Under the pieces are notes generated by a model, which saw only the letters and a program-made list of their open reading frames with translations, made no database searches and had not been told where the DNA came from. From WTJX01 sp045106295 (GTDB taxonomy: Bacteria > Bacteroidota > Bacteroidia > Cytophagales > JAAEPT01), in contig JBGCEI010000145.1 of NCBI GenBank assembly GCA_045106295.1, positions 1-11,872 of the forward strand: a stretch of DNA of 11,872 nucleotides, given 5' to 3'. The translations under genes were made by a program, and so were the position numbers. Of the stretch, positions 1 through 7,004 are shown piece by piece (within the stretch, counting starts at the first letter, position 1; each line of letters begins with the position of its first letter).

Positions 1-1
1 T

Positions 2-592
2 AATGTATTGTCTTTTGGAATGAAAGCAGGGATGTTCGGGAACTCAGTTGATTTTTCTGATATTAATTATAGACAAGATGGTGATCAATTAGAAGGTACT
101 GGAAGTGTTTCTCAATTATCTCCGAATATTGGGATGGGTACATTTTTGTATTCACAAAAGTATTATATAGGAGTATCTGTGCCTCGTTTATTACCGAGTA
201 CAGTAGCAGGAAATAGTAGTAATCCAGATGCAAAATACAAACGCCATATCTTTATTACAGGAGGATATATATTTGAATTGAGTCCTACATTCAAAATTAA
301 ACCAACTACTTTGGTAAAACTTGTTAACTCAGCTAAACCACAAGTAGATGCTACGCTTAACTTTTTAATAAAAGAGACCTTATGGTTAGGAGGTTTTTAC
401 AGAACAAGCGGTCATGCAGGTATTTTAGCACAAATACAGCCCATAGATAGTTTTAGATTTGGATATTCATTTGACTACCCTTTCTCTGATTTGAATACAA
501 TAGATGGGTTTGCTGGTTCTCACGAACTGATGATAGGGTATGAGTTAGGTAATAAAAAGTCTGGTAAGTTTAAATCACCACGATACTTCTAA
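2..592 (+). CDS. PorP/SprF-family type IX secretion-associated outer-membrane protein (C-terminal part)
   Basis: The reading frame is open to the left edge of the window, so the N-terminus and signal peptide are missing; a TTG at 8 is internal rather than a start. The visible ~196 residues carry family hallmarks: the block SPNIGMGTFLYSQKYYIGVS, then a gGYIFELS strand, a KPTTLVKLV strand, LGGFYRTSG, FGYSFDYPFSDL and the closing GSHELMIGYE strand. This is the alternating short-strand pattern of an outer-membrane beta-barrel. PorP and SprF proteins are outer-membrane partners of the type IX secretion/gliding machinery, and paralogues commonly sit beside genes for large secreted adhesins and OmpA/PD40 proteins. 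Here the next gene is exactly such a protein, with no terminator seen between them. What I infer is a paralogue of PorP/SprF, not necessarily the core machine component. Its secreted partner would lie upstream, outside the window. Confidence 0.85.
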   Translation, partial: NVLSFGMKAGMFGNSVDFSDINYRQDGDQLEGTGSVSQLSPNIGMGTFLYSQKYYIGVSVPRLLPSTVAGNSSNPDAKYKRHIFITGGYIFELSPTFKIKPTTLVKLVNSAKPQVDATLNFLIKETLWLGGFYRTSGHAGILAQIQPIDSFRFGYSFDYPFSDLNTIDGFAGSHELMIGYELGNKKSGKFKSPRYF

Positions 593-656
593 ACAATCCA
601 AGAGACTTTTGAGAGATAAGAAAATGATGAAAGGGAGAAAAATAATTTTTGAACAC

Positions 657-3101
657 ATGAGAAACATCAAACTGTTAGCTGTCGTTTTACTTGCTGTGAC
701 TTCCATATCGATGGGGCAGGAGCAAAAACAGTCTAAAGGAGATTACTACTTCGAGCATTATTCGTTTAAAAAAGCAATTAAAAACTATCAAATAGAATTA
801 AAAGCACAAGGCGATGCTAGCGAGGGAGAAATAGAACGAAAAATAGCTTCTTCTTATCGCTTAATGCACGATTATGAAAATGCTGAAATATGGTATGAAA
901 AACTGATGGCTCTTCCTGCTAGAAAGTCTATTGATATTTATTATTACGCTGAAATGCTAAAGAGTAACGGGAAGTACAATGACTATTTGTTGTGGATGCG
1001 TCGTTATCAAAAATCAGCAAAAAACGATAGTAGAGTAAGCAGAGCATTAGAAAACAAAAATTACATTAAAGTATTACTAGAAGATAAAGGCTTATTTGAA
1101 TTATCAGAATCATTGCCGTTCAATACAAAATACTCAGAAATAGCTCCTGCTTATTATTTTGATGAGGAAATTGTCTATTCGTCTAATACGTATAAGTTTA
1201 AATTATTTGGTAAAAAAGACGAATGGTCTGGAGGTAACTTTTATGATTTTTATGCCGTACCTATTGATAGTTTAGGAAACTATGGTTCGTCTGTAAAGTA
1301 CGATGCTTTTAATACCAAATACCATGATGTAGGAATGTCTTTTTCTAAAGAAGCAGATGAAGCATACTTTAGTAGAACATATTATTACAATAGAGAACTA
1401 GAAAAGGGTGCTGATGGAGATCACAATATATCTATTTTCTCAGCTAAGAAAGAAGATGGTTATTGGGGAGATGATGAGAAATTATCTATTACAGATAAAA
1501 ATTTTTCTACGGAACATCCGTCCTTATCAGCTGATGGGCAGTTGTTATTCTTCGCTTCTGATATGGAAGGTGGATTTGGAGGCTATGATATTTACTATGC
1601 AGAGAGACAGCCAAATGGTTCATGGGGAAAGCCTGTGAATATGGGACCTCAGGTAAATACAGAAGGAGAAGAAGTATTTCCATTTTTCCATGAGTCAACT
1701 ACTTTGTATTTCTCATCTGATGGTCTTCCTGGGCTAGGGGGGTTAGATGTATTTGAGGCTAAATTAGATAATGCACTGAAAGTAAAAGAGTTAAAAAACT
1801 TAGGGTATCCAATTAATGAAATGAAGGATGACTTTGGGTTGATTATGAATAAAGAGCAGACGAAAGGGTATTATGTAAGTAATAGACCTGGTGGAAAGGG
1901 AGATGATGATATCTATTCGTTTATTTACTATAAGCCTAAATATTCTACTTATAAGATACAGGGTGTTGTGTCATACGTAGATAGTAGTGCTCTTTTACTA
2001 GATAGTGCAAGCGTGGTACTGAAAGATAAATACGGGGTTGTAATAGATACTGTTGAAACAGATGCAAAAGGACAATTTGTGACTGGAGCAGAAGTATATG
2101 GAGATTATTTCTTTTTAGTTGAGAGAGAAGGGTATAAGGACAGAACAGAGCGTTTAGTGATTAATAGAGGAAATGAGCAGAAAGTCTACAATATGAAAAT
2201 AGGGTTAGAGAAAGCACCACCTAAATTTGATTCTGCAGGTTATATCTTGAATAAAATGACTGACTATGAGTGGGAAATTAATCAAAAGATAGATACGTTG
2301 GAGAGTTTAGCGGAAGCTAAATTAAACGGAATGACCTTAGATGGTAGAGATAAAAAATTTATTTATGCTGAAGAAAGGGATGTGGCTGTGTATCTAGATA
2401 GTTTGAGTACTTTAATGCACACTAATACTAAAGGGAATTATGTAGAAGACTTAGACGATGAATATTTCACCGAATACAGAGGAGATATTATGGGCGAGGT
2501 AGAAACATTGAATAAAATTTTCTTTGCAAAGAAAATTATTAATGATAAAAACCAAACAACGAAAAATGGAAGTACAACTAATGGAACAAACAATGTGACA
2601 AACACCACGAACAACAAAGATGGGAGGCTAGATAATTCATTTAAATCTAGGGATTTACTAGAGTCTATCGATGGTGTGCGTGTGGTAGACAATACAACCA
2701 TTATTCCACCTATTTACTTTAACTATAATGATGATAACATCAATAAGTTCTCTGAGAAATCATTAGCCAAAATCATTAAGTTCATGAAAAAGAATGAAGA
2801 TTTAATGTTAGAAGTGAGGTCACATACAGACTGTAGAGGTGATTCTACGTATAATATTAGATTATCAGAGCGCAGAGCGCAACACGCAGCCTTGTACATT
2901 ATCAAAAGAGGGATATTTTTAGGTAGAATTAGAGCCTATGGATTAGGAGAGAATGATTTGTTCAATGAATGTGGTTGTGATACAAACAAAGACGTTACTC
3001 AAGCATGTACAGAAGAGCATCATAGAGAGAACAGAAGATCAGAGTTTACGTTTTTACGTAGACCAACTACCATTACTAGAAGCTCTGTTCTTAACGAGTA
3101 A
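657..3101 (+). CDS. OmpA-family protein with TPR, PD40 beta-propeller and carboxypeptidase-regulatory domains (PorE-like)
   Basis: An 814-residue secreted envelope protein. ATG at 657 is chosen because it starts a compact signal peptide (MRNIKLLAVVLLAVTSISMG, then QEQ); in-frame ATGs at 624 and 627 and a TTG at 609 would give a longer charged leader. Domains in order: TPR-like helices (about 25-115, FKKAIKNYQIEL and YENAEIWYEKLM); PD40/WD40-like propeller repeats (about 220-425, e.g. EHPSLSADGQLLFFASD and FPFFHESTTLYFSSDG); a carboxypeptidase-regulatory-like beta-sandwich (about 430-512); an Asn/Thr-rich linker (about 628-658); and a C-terminal OmpA domain (about 683-805) with the peptidoglycan-binding signature SHTDCRGDSTYNIRLSERRA, including the diaminopimelate-contacting Asp and Arg. 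This architecture matches PorE-type proteins that anchor type IX secretion parts to peptidoglycan. The preceding PorP/SprF gene supports the role. It may be a paralogue rather than PorE itself. Confidence 0.88.
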   Translation: MRNIKLLAVVLLAVTSISMGQEQKQSKGDYYFEHYSFKKAIKNYQIELKAQGDASEGEIERKIASSYRLMHDYENAEIWYEKLMALPARKSIDIYYYAEMLKSNGKYNDYLLWMRRYQKSAKNDSRVSRALENKNYIKVLLEDKGLFELSESLPFNTKYSEIAPAYYFDEEIVYSSNTYKFKLFGKKDEWSGGNFYDFYAVPIDSLGNYGSSVKYDAFNTKYHDVGMSFSKEADEAYFSRTYYYNRELEKGADGDHNISIFSAKKEDGYWGDDEKLSITDKNFSTEHPSLSADGQLLFFASDMEGGFGGYDIYYAERQPNGSWGKPVNMGPQVNTEGEEVFPFFHESTTLYFSSDGLPGLGGLDVFEAKLDNALKVKELKNLGYPINEMKDDFGLIMNKEQTKGYYVSNRPGGKGDDDIYSFIYYKPKYSTYKIQGVVSYVDSSALLLDSASVVLKDKYGVVIDTVETDAKGQFVTGAEVYGDYFFLVEREGYKDRTERLVINRGNEQKVYNMKIGLEKAPPKFDSAGYILNKMTDYEWEINQKIDTLESLAEAKLNGMTLDGRDKKFIYAEERDVAVYLDSLSTLMHTNTKGNYVEDLDDEYFTEYRGDIMGEVETLNKIFFAKKIINDKNQTTKNGSTTNGTNNVTNTTNNKDGRLDNSFKSRDLLESIDGVRVVDNTTIIPPIYFNYNDDNINKFSEKSLAKIIKFMKKNEDLMLEVRSHTDCRGDSTYNIRLSERRAQHAALYIIKRGIFLGRIRAYGLGENDLFNECGCDTNKDVTQACTEEHHRENRRSEFTFLRRPTTITRSSVLNE

Positions 3102-3128
3102 TTTACTGAGTAAAACTGCAAAAGTACT

Positions 3129-3157
3129 AAAACCGAATTCAAAGAATTCAGTTTTTT
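3129..3157 (+). terminator. Intrinsic terminator after the PorP/OmpA pair
   Basis: AAAAC (3129-3133), a mismatched C, GAATTC (3135-3140), loop AAA, GAATTC (3144-3149), a mismatched A and GTTTT form a hairpin of 6 plus 5 pairs, ending in a run of six T (3152-3157). It lies 28 bases after the OmpA stop codon, so it likely separates this unit from the transporter gene that follows. Confidence 0.6.
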
Positions 3158-3257
3158 GTGTAATATATGCAAGAAATAGCGAAGATATTATTTCAATAAT
3201 TAATTGTATGAATAAGAGATTTTTAGTTATTTTAGTGTAGAAAAATATAAAAATAAT

Positions 3258-4712
3258 ATGGCAGAGAAAGGTCAACGGACGTATCAAAATAAGCGTAAAA
3301 AATCTAGTGATTTTGAAAAAAGGGAAGAGTATTTAGAGCATGAATTAGAAATCATGGAGGTCCGTCCATGGAAGATACACCTTCCGTTTAGAGACTTTTA
3401 TGTAGAGTTCGAAGACTTAGTTCCTGCTATTGCTGCCACAATAGGTAAAGTTGTGATGGTTACCGCTATGGTGGCCGCTTTTGCCGCTCAGTTTGGGCTT
3501 TCACCTGCTTTCATTGCAGAAAATGTTCGGTATGAACTCTTAATTGCTGGAGGTATTTTTGTGATTATCTTTTCAGCTATTTTGAATCCAAGAGCTAATC
3601 TAGCCGGTACTCATGGACCTATGATTCCATTGATTCCTATTATTGCCGCCGCAGGAGGTCACCCCTTGGCTTTAGGTATTTTAATCGGTGTATTTGGGTT
3701 AGTATTAAGCCTTACTAAAGGAGGGTCTAAATTAATGGATTTAACAGGTGTTGGTGTGCGTGGAGGTCTTTTGATTTACCTAGGTGCAGTTGGTTTAATA
3801 GGTCAGATTACAAAATTAGAAAAATGGGCAGGAAGCATAGATATTGGTGCCGCTTCTTTCGTCGTAATAGGAATCACTATTTTGATATATGCCTATTTAG
3901 CTCGTGTAAATAAGCGTTGGTTGGCTATTCCGTTATGTTCGGTTCTAGCAGGTGTTATTGCTTTTTCAATGGGAGCAGACTTTAAATTTACAACAGAACC
4001 TGGTTTTCCACATATCAGTCCATTCTATTGGTGGGGAGAAAATACGGGTTGGCAATTAGGTTGGCCTAATCTAGGTCACTTTATTTCGGTCATTCCATTT
4101 GCTATTTTAGCGATTGCAATGTGGACACCTGATTTCTTAGGGCACCGTGTATTTCAAGAATTAAATTACCCTAAAAAAGCCAAAGAGGTATTAATGGATA
4201 TCGATGATACCATGGCTGTTGCGTCGTTTAGACAAGTAATAGGAACTACATTAGGTGGAGGGAACATTACTTCTTCATGGGGAACATACATGATTCCTGC
4301 TGCTATTGCTAAACGACCTATTCCAGGTGGTGCATTGCTTACCGCTTTTCTGTGTATTCTAGCCTCTGTTTTTGGTTACCCAATGGACTTAGCTATGTGG
4401 GAGCCCGTACTTAGAATAGCTTTGATAGTAGGTGTTTTTTTACCACTTTTGGAAGCAGGAATGCAAATGGTAAATAAAGAAAAAGATGCGTTGAGTGCTG
4501 GGACGTGTATTTTTGCTTGTGCCTTTGTAAACCCAGTATTTGGGTGGGCATTAACCATGTTGTTGGATAACCTTGGGTTAATAGGTGATCGTGAACGAGC
4601 AAAAGGGCTGTCTCTCAAAGAAAAATTAATTATTCCAGGTGCTATGTTTATTATCTGTATTGTATCTCTTGCCTTAACAGGTCAGCTTCCAGGTATCCCA
4701 GGAATTTTTTAA
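3258..4712 (+). CDS. DUF3360-type polytopic membrane transporter-like protein
   Basis: 484 residues: a charged cytosolic N-terminus (1-52, with FEKREEYLEHELEIM), then about 12-14 hydrophobic segments. The sequence strongly resembles, from memory, the DUF3360 family best known in Vibrio and other marine bacteria, including the N-terminal EYLxHEL motif, VRYELLIAGG (90-99), NLAGTHGPMIPLIP (114-127), WAGSIDIG, FYWWGENTGW (256-265), WTPDFLGH (289-296), GGGNITSSWGTY (333-344) and LPGIPGIF at the end. The conserved NLAGTHGP and GGGNITSSWG stretches, one in each half, fit the two-fold inverted-repeat (7+7) fold of UraA/SulP/SLC26-like transporters. The substrate is unknown. The gene stands alone: a terminator precedes it and a shared bidirectional terminator follows it. 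No convincing promoter was found in the 100 bases upstream. Fold assignment is inference; family assignment is moderately strong. Confidence 0.75.
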   Translation: MAEKGQRTYQNKRKKSSDFEKREEYLEHELEIMEVRPWKIHLPFRDFYVEFEDLVPAIAATIGKVVMVTAMVAAFAAQFGLSPAFIAENVRYELLIAGGIFVIIFSAILNPRANLAGTHGPMIPLIPIIAAAGGHPLALGILIGVFGLVLSLTKGGSKLMDLTGVGVRGGLLIYLGAVGLIGQITKLEKWAGSIDIGAASFVVIGITILIYAYLARVNKRWLAIPLCSVLAGVIAFSMGADFKFTTEPGFPHISPFYWWGENTGWQLGWPNLGHFISVIPFAILAIAMWTPDFLGHRVFQELNYPKKAKEVLMDIDDTMAVASFRQVIGTTLGGGNITSSWGTYMIPAAIAKRPIPGGALLTAFLCILASVFGYPMDLAMWEPVLRIALIVGVFLPLLEAGMQMVNKEKDALSAGTCIFACAFVNPVFGWALTMLLDNLGLIGDRERAKGLSLKEKLIIPGAMFIICIVSLALTGQLPGIPGIF

Positions 4713-4727
4713 ATATTTTTCTATATT

Positions 4728-4773
4728 AAAAAAGGCTCTATCGGTTGTTTGTGATTGGTAGAGCCTTTTTTTT
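4728..4773. terminator. Bidirectional intrinsic terminator between convergent genes
   Basis: The perfect arms GGCTCTA (4734-4740) and TAGAGCC (4759-4765) extend inwards through further Watson-Crick and wobble pairs to a small loop at about 4747-4752. The hairpin is flanked by six A (4728-4733) on the left and eight T (4766-4773) on the right, so it can stop transcription on both strands. It sits between the stop of the DUF3360 gene (4712) and the stop of the convergent small membrane protein (4782). Confidence 0.88.
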
Positions 4774-4781
4774 CTTTTAAA

Positions 4782-5135
4782 CTAAGCTGTAATTTCTGAC
4801 TTATGTAGGCTTACTACAATAAGTACTGAAACGCCATTAATCCAATAGTAAAATGCATCTATTCCTGTGAAAGATAGAATAAAAGGTGCTGAAATAAACA
4901 CAATAGCTACTGTTAAATCTACAGCCAGATGTATTTTGTAAGGAGTAACACGAAATACACCCAAGTGATGATCTGTTAGTACCGTTAAAATAAATGCGGC
5001 AATACCTGTTACTACAGATAAGTACATAGCTAAAGGATTTGAGTTGCCTAAACCTAGAATAAAAGGGAGCGCTATTAGTGCTAGAGCAACTGGATAATCT
5101 AAAAAAGCATGTATTCTTTTTGTTACAAATTTCAT
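4782..5135 (-). CDS. Small four-helix membrane protein with internal duplication (SPW-repeat-like)
   Basis: 117 residues, almost entirely membrane-spanning, with four predicted helices. The two halves are homologous: residues 9-29 (HAFLDYPVALALIALPFILG, then L) align with 69-89 (HLAVDLTVAIVFISAPFILS, then F), sharing H-x3-D and PFIL at identical spacing; each is followed by a second hydrophobic helix (38-53 and 97-110). This layout resembles SPW-repeat and related small integral membrane proteins, whose function is not established. The start ATG at 5133-5135 has CATATTTG on the minus strand at 5160-5167, one mismatch from the Bacteroidota -7 element, but no well-spaced -33 element, so the promoter is tentative. 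The gene is monocistronic and ends at the shared terminator. That it is a real gene is well supported by the internal repeat; the family name is less certain. Confidence 0.75.
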   Translation of the reverse strand: MKFVTKRIHAFLDYPVALALIALPFILGLGNSNPLAMYLSVVTGIAAFILTVLTDHHLGVFRVTPYKIHLAVDLTVAIVFISAPFILSFTGIDAFYYWINGVSVLIVVSLHKSEITA

Positions 5136-5463
5136 ATTTATTAGTGAGTTAATACACTACAAATATGAATGTCATTTAGCGTTTACATGCTACAAAAAAA
5201 AGACTAAGAGTTGTACTTTTTTGATTTAAAATCGGTTGGAGTGGTTCCCACCTATTCTTTTGATCAAATTTCTCACCAAATGATTTATCAAAGAAATCTA
5301 GGTTTAACTGACTTTCTGGTACATAGCTAAGAAGTGATGCACGCCTTTTTGAGGGGAACTTTGTTTTCCTTGCATTGAGTTTGCATTTTGTCGACCAAAG
5401 TAACCCGGAACAATCAGCTTTCAAATAAATATCGTTTCTCAGCAAGCCCTAGCTAAACTCAGG
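5136..5463. other. Gene-poor gap (328 bases) between two minus-strand genes
   Basis: This stretch holds the probable promoter region of the small membrane protein at its left edge and a transposase relic at about 5248-5330. A minus-strand reading frame with a TTG start covers 5176-5445, but only its middle third resembles any family, so I do not call it a gene. No terminator, RNA gene or terminal inverted repeat was recognised. The rest (about 5331-5463) shows nothing I can identify. Confidence 0.6.
5248..5330 (-). pseudogene. Relic of an IS5-like (DUF772 type) transposase N-terminus
   Basis: On the minus strand about 27 residues read YVPESQLNLDFFDKSFGEKF, continuing DQKNRW. The pattern F-x3-FGxKxDxxNRW resembles, from memory, the N-terminal segment of IS5-related transposases, in which NRW is normally followed by V-x-LA-x2-IPW. 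Here the similarity stops at the Trp codon (5248-5250); the frame then runs on into unrelated sequence (EPLQPILNQK). Nothing of the catalytic DDE region follows and no terminal inverted repeats were recognised. I read this as a small decayed fragment. The match is short, so chance similarity or another small gene is possible. Confidence 0.42.
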
Positions 5464-6867
5464 TTATTTAATTAATTCTTTTTTAAGATAATAAAAACCA
5501 TTTTTCTCTTTATAAATTAAGTCCAGCTGAGGAATCCTCTTTTTTGCTTTTAAGAGTAAGTTATTCTTATCTATAATTACTTCAGGAAGATATGTTGTGA
5601 TTTCTTTGTAGACTATTGCTGCATTTAGTGGAGAGTCTATGTAGTTGAAATACTGCTTTGATTGGTCCCAATTAAAAAATAGAGTAGTAGGCGTATTTCC
5701 TTTCCAGTAACTCTTATTAGCCCCAAGTATGAGTACCTTTTTATTTGAAAAAGGATTTTCTTTTGTCACAAATGGATGAGGAACAGTAGGAGCTTTTTGT
5801 TTACTAAGGTAGTTGGGGTAGGATAATAAAAACGTAGTCGACAACCCGTAAGCAAGCAAAAGGATAAAAAGAAAAGAATACAACCAGCTCTTTCTTTCAT
5901 TAAAAAAATGGCTTAGGTATAAAATTAAAAACGGAAGTTCAGTATAAAAGATACTGAATGAGTCTTTCTGGAAAAATATGATTACGCCTAATGATGTTAT
6001 TAATAATGTAAATAAGCTGAGGCTAACTTGCTTTACAGAGATAGTTCTATTATCAAAAGAACCAGCATGTACTATTCCTAAAATAGCAAATATAAAAAGG
6101 GGACTAAGAAATAAAAGACTAGCTGATATAGTTTGTAATAATACAAAATCACCTAATTGGTAACTTGAAATAAAATGCAATAAATGGGTTGAATTCCCTG
6201 TTAATAAATAGTACGTGTAAACAAAAAGACAAGGTAATAAGAGGCCGTTAATAAAAAGGAATATATGCTTCCCATTAATAGATGTGAAAAAGATAAGGCA
6301 TAAAAGAAAACCAACACTCCAAAAAATAAAGGGAATGTAAAAGAGTGTAGCTAGTCCAATATAAAAACCAATAAAAAAGATGAATTCAATGGATTGGAAT
6401 TTTTCGTAGTTAGAGAATAACTTGCTTAATGCTAATAAAATAAACGTAAACCCTAATAGGTGAGGTGAGAGTATGGTAAAGTCATACACACATGAAGAGA
6501 GTAAGCAGAAAAATAAAAAAGGTAGAGAAGAAGCATTACCCGAAAGCTTATATTTCCCTATAATGTCGTTGAAAATAATGGCTTGAAATAAGGTAAGCGC
6601 CATGGCAAATATGGAATGAGCTATTCTAGATTCTCCAAAGAGCAAATCGAATAGATAATAAGTAAATGCAGCTAAAGGAGCAATTGAGGTATTTACTTGA
6701 CTATATGCTAATAAATGATTGCCTAGCTGTTCCCCTAATGATAAATAGCGTAGCTCAGCATAAGATATGGGGATAGGTAAAGACCAAAAGATGATACGTA
6801 ATACGACAAAAAGAAAACCTATTATTACAAAGTTACCGATCTCATACCTACTTATTACTTTAATCAT
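5464..6867 (-). CDS. Polytopic membrane protein of unknown function with C-terminal soluble domain
   Basis: 467 residues with about 11-12 hydrophobic helices (roughly 12-352) followed by a soluble C-terminal domain (about 360-467). The N-terminal part includes PISYAELRYLSLGEQLGN and PLAAFTYYLFDLLFG, with polar residues in the first external loop, as in GT-C-fold glycosyltransferases of the ArnT/PMT type, but I see no clear catalytic DD/DE motif there. The tail contains KVLILGANKSYWKG, LPEVIIDKNNLL and a closing RIPQLDLIYKEKNGFYYLKK. I recall a similar tail in uncharacterised Bacteroidota membrane proteins, so this is probably a conserved family rather than an orphan. The start is ATG at 6865-6867, directly before a hydrophobic segment. 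It is transcribed divergently from glyQS; no terminator was recognised downstream. A glycan or lipid-linked sugar transferase is one possibility only; no function is assigned. Confidence 0.75.
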   Translation of the reverse strand: MIKVISRYEIGNFVIIGFLFVVLRIIFWSLPIPISYAELRYLSLGEQLGNHLLAYSQVNTSIAPLAAFTYYLFDLLFGESRIAHSIFAMALTLFQAIIFNDIIGKYKLSGNASSLPFLFFCLLSSCVYDFTILSPHLLGFTFILLALSKLFSNYEKFQSIEFIFFIGFYIGLATLFYIPFIFWSVGFLLCLIFFTSINGKHIFLFINGLLLPCLFVYTYYLLTGNSTHLLHFISSYQLGDFVLLQTISASLLFLSPLFIFAILGIVHAGSFDNRTISVKQVSLSLFTLLITSLGVIIFFQKDSFSIFYTELPFLILYLSHFFNERKSWLYSFLFILLLAYGLSTTFLLSYPNYLSKQKAPTVPHPFVTKENPFSNKKVLILGANKSYWKGNTPTTLFFNWDQSKQYFNYIDSPLNAAIVYKEITTYLPEVIIDKNNLLLKAKKRIPQLDLIYKEKNGFYYLKKELIK

Positions 6868-6965
6868 TCCTAAAAGTACATATTTTACAGAAAATTATTA
6901 CTTGTTTATTTATTAACTTAAAAATAGAATAACATAGAGTAGCGTGGACTATTGACTACTTTTTT

Positions 6966-6973
6966 TATATTTG
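6966..6973 (+). promoter_or_regulatory. Candidate -7 promoter element upstream of glyQS
   Basis: TATATTTG matches the Bacteroidota -7 consensus TAnnTTTG exactly, 31 bases before the glyQS start codon, in the divergent gap between glyQS and the minus-strand membrane protein. The expected -33 TTTG about 20 bases further upstream is not obvious (a TTG at 6952-6954 is too close), so the assignment rests on the -7 element and its position. Confidence 0.4.
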
Positions 6974-7004
6974 TTGATTCTAAAAAATAAAGTCTATACA
7001 TAAG

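Noticed and set aside
2438..2701. An 87-codon minus-strand frame opposite the Asn/Thr-rich linker.
   Set aside because: The antisense of Asn/Thr codons gives Val/Leu/Phe-rich sequence, which mimics a membrane protein. The sense strand is clearly coding.
2953..3240. A 95-codon plus-strand frame overlapping the end of the OmpA gene and the gap after it.
   Set aside because: It lies mostly in another frame of the OmpA domain coding sequence and crosses the terminator hairpin; its product resembles nothing.
3054..3287. A 77-codon minus-strand frame spanning the gap before the DUF3360 gene.
   Set aside because: AT-rich antisense translation of OmpA end, terminator and gene start; hydrophobic composition is explained by the base composition.
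5215..5252. The + strand GATTTAAAATC followed by GTGGTTCCCACC resembles a tRNA-Leu(UAA) anticodon arm plus T-arm.
   Set aside because: Only two Watson-Crick pairs and two wobbles support the anticodon stem, the loop after GTTC lacks the conserved A58, and no acceptor or D-arm pairing was found. At most a chance likeness.
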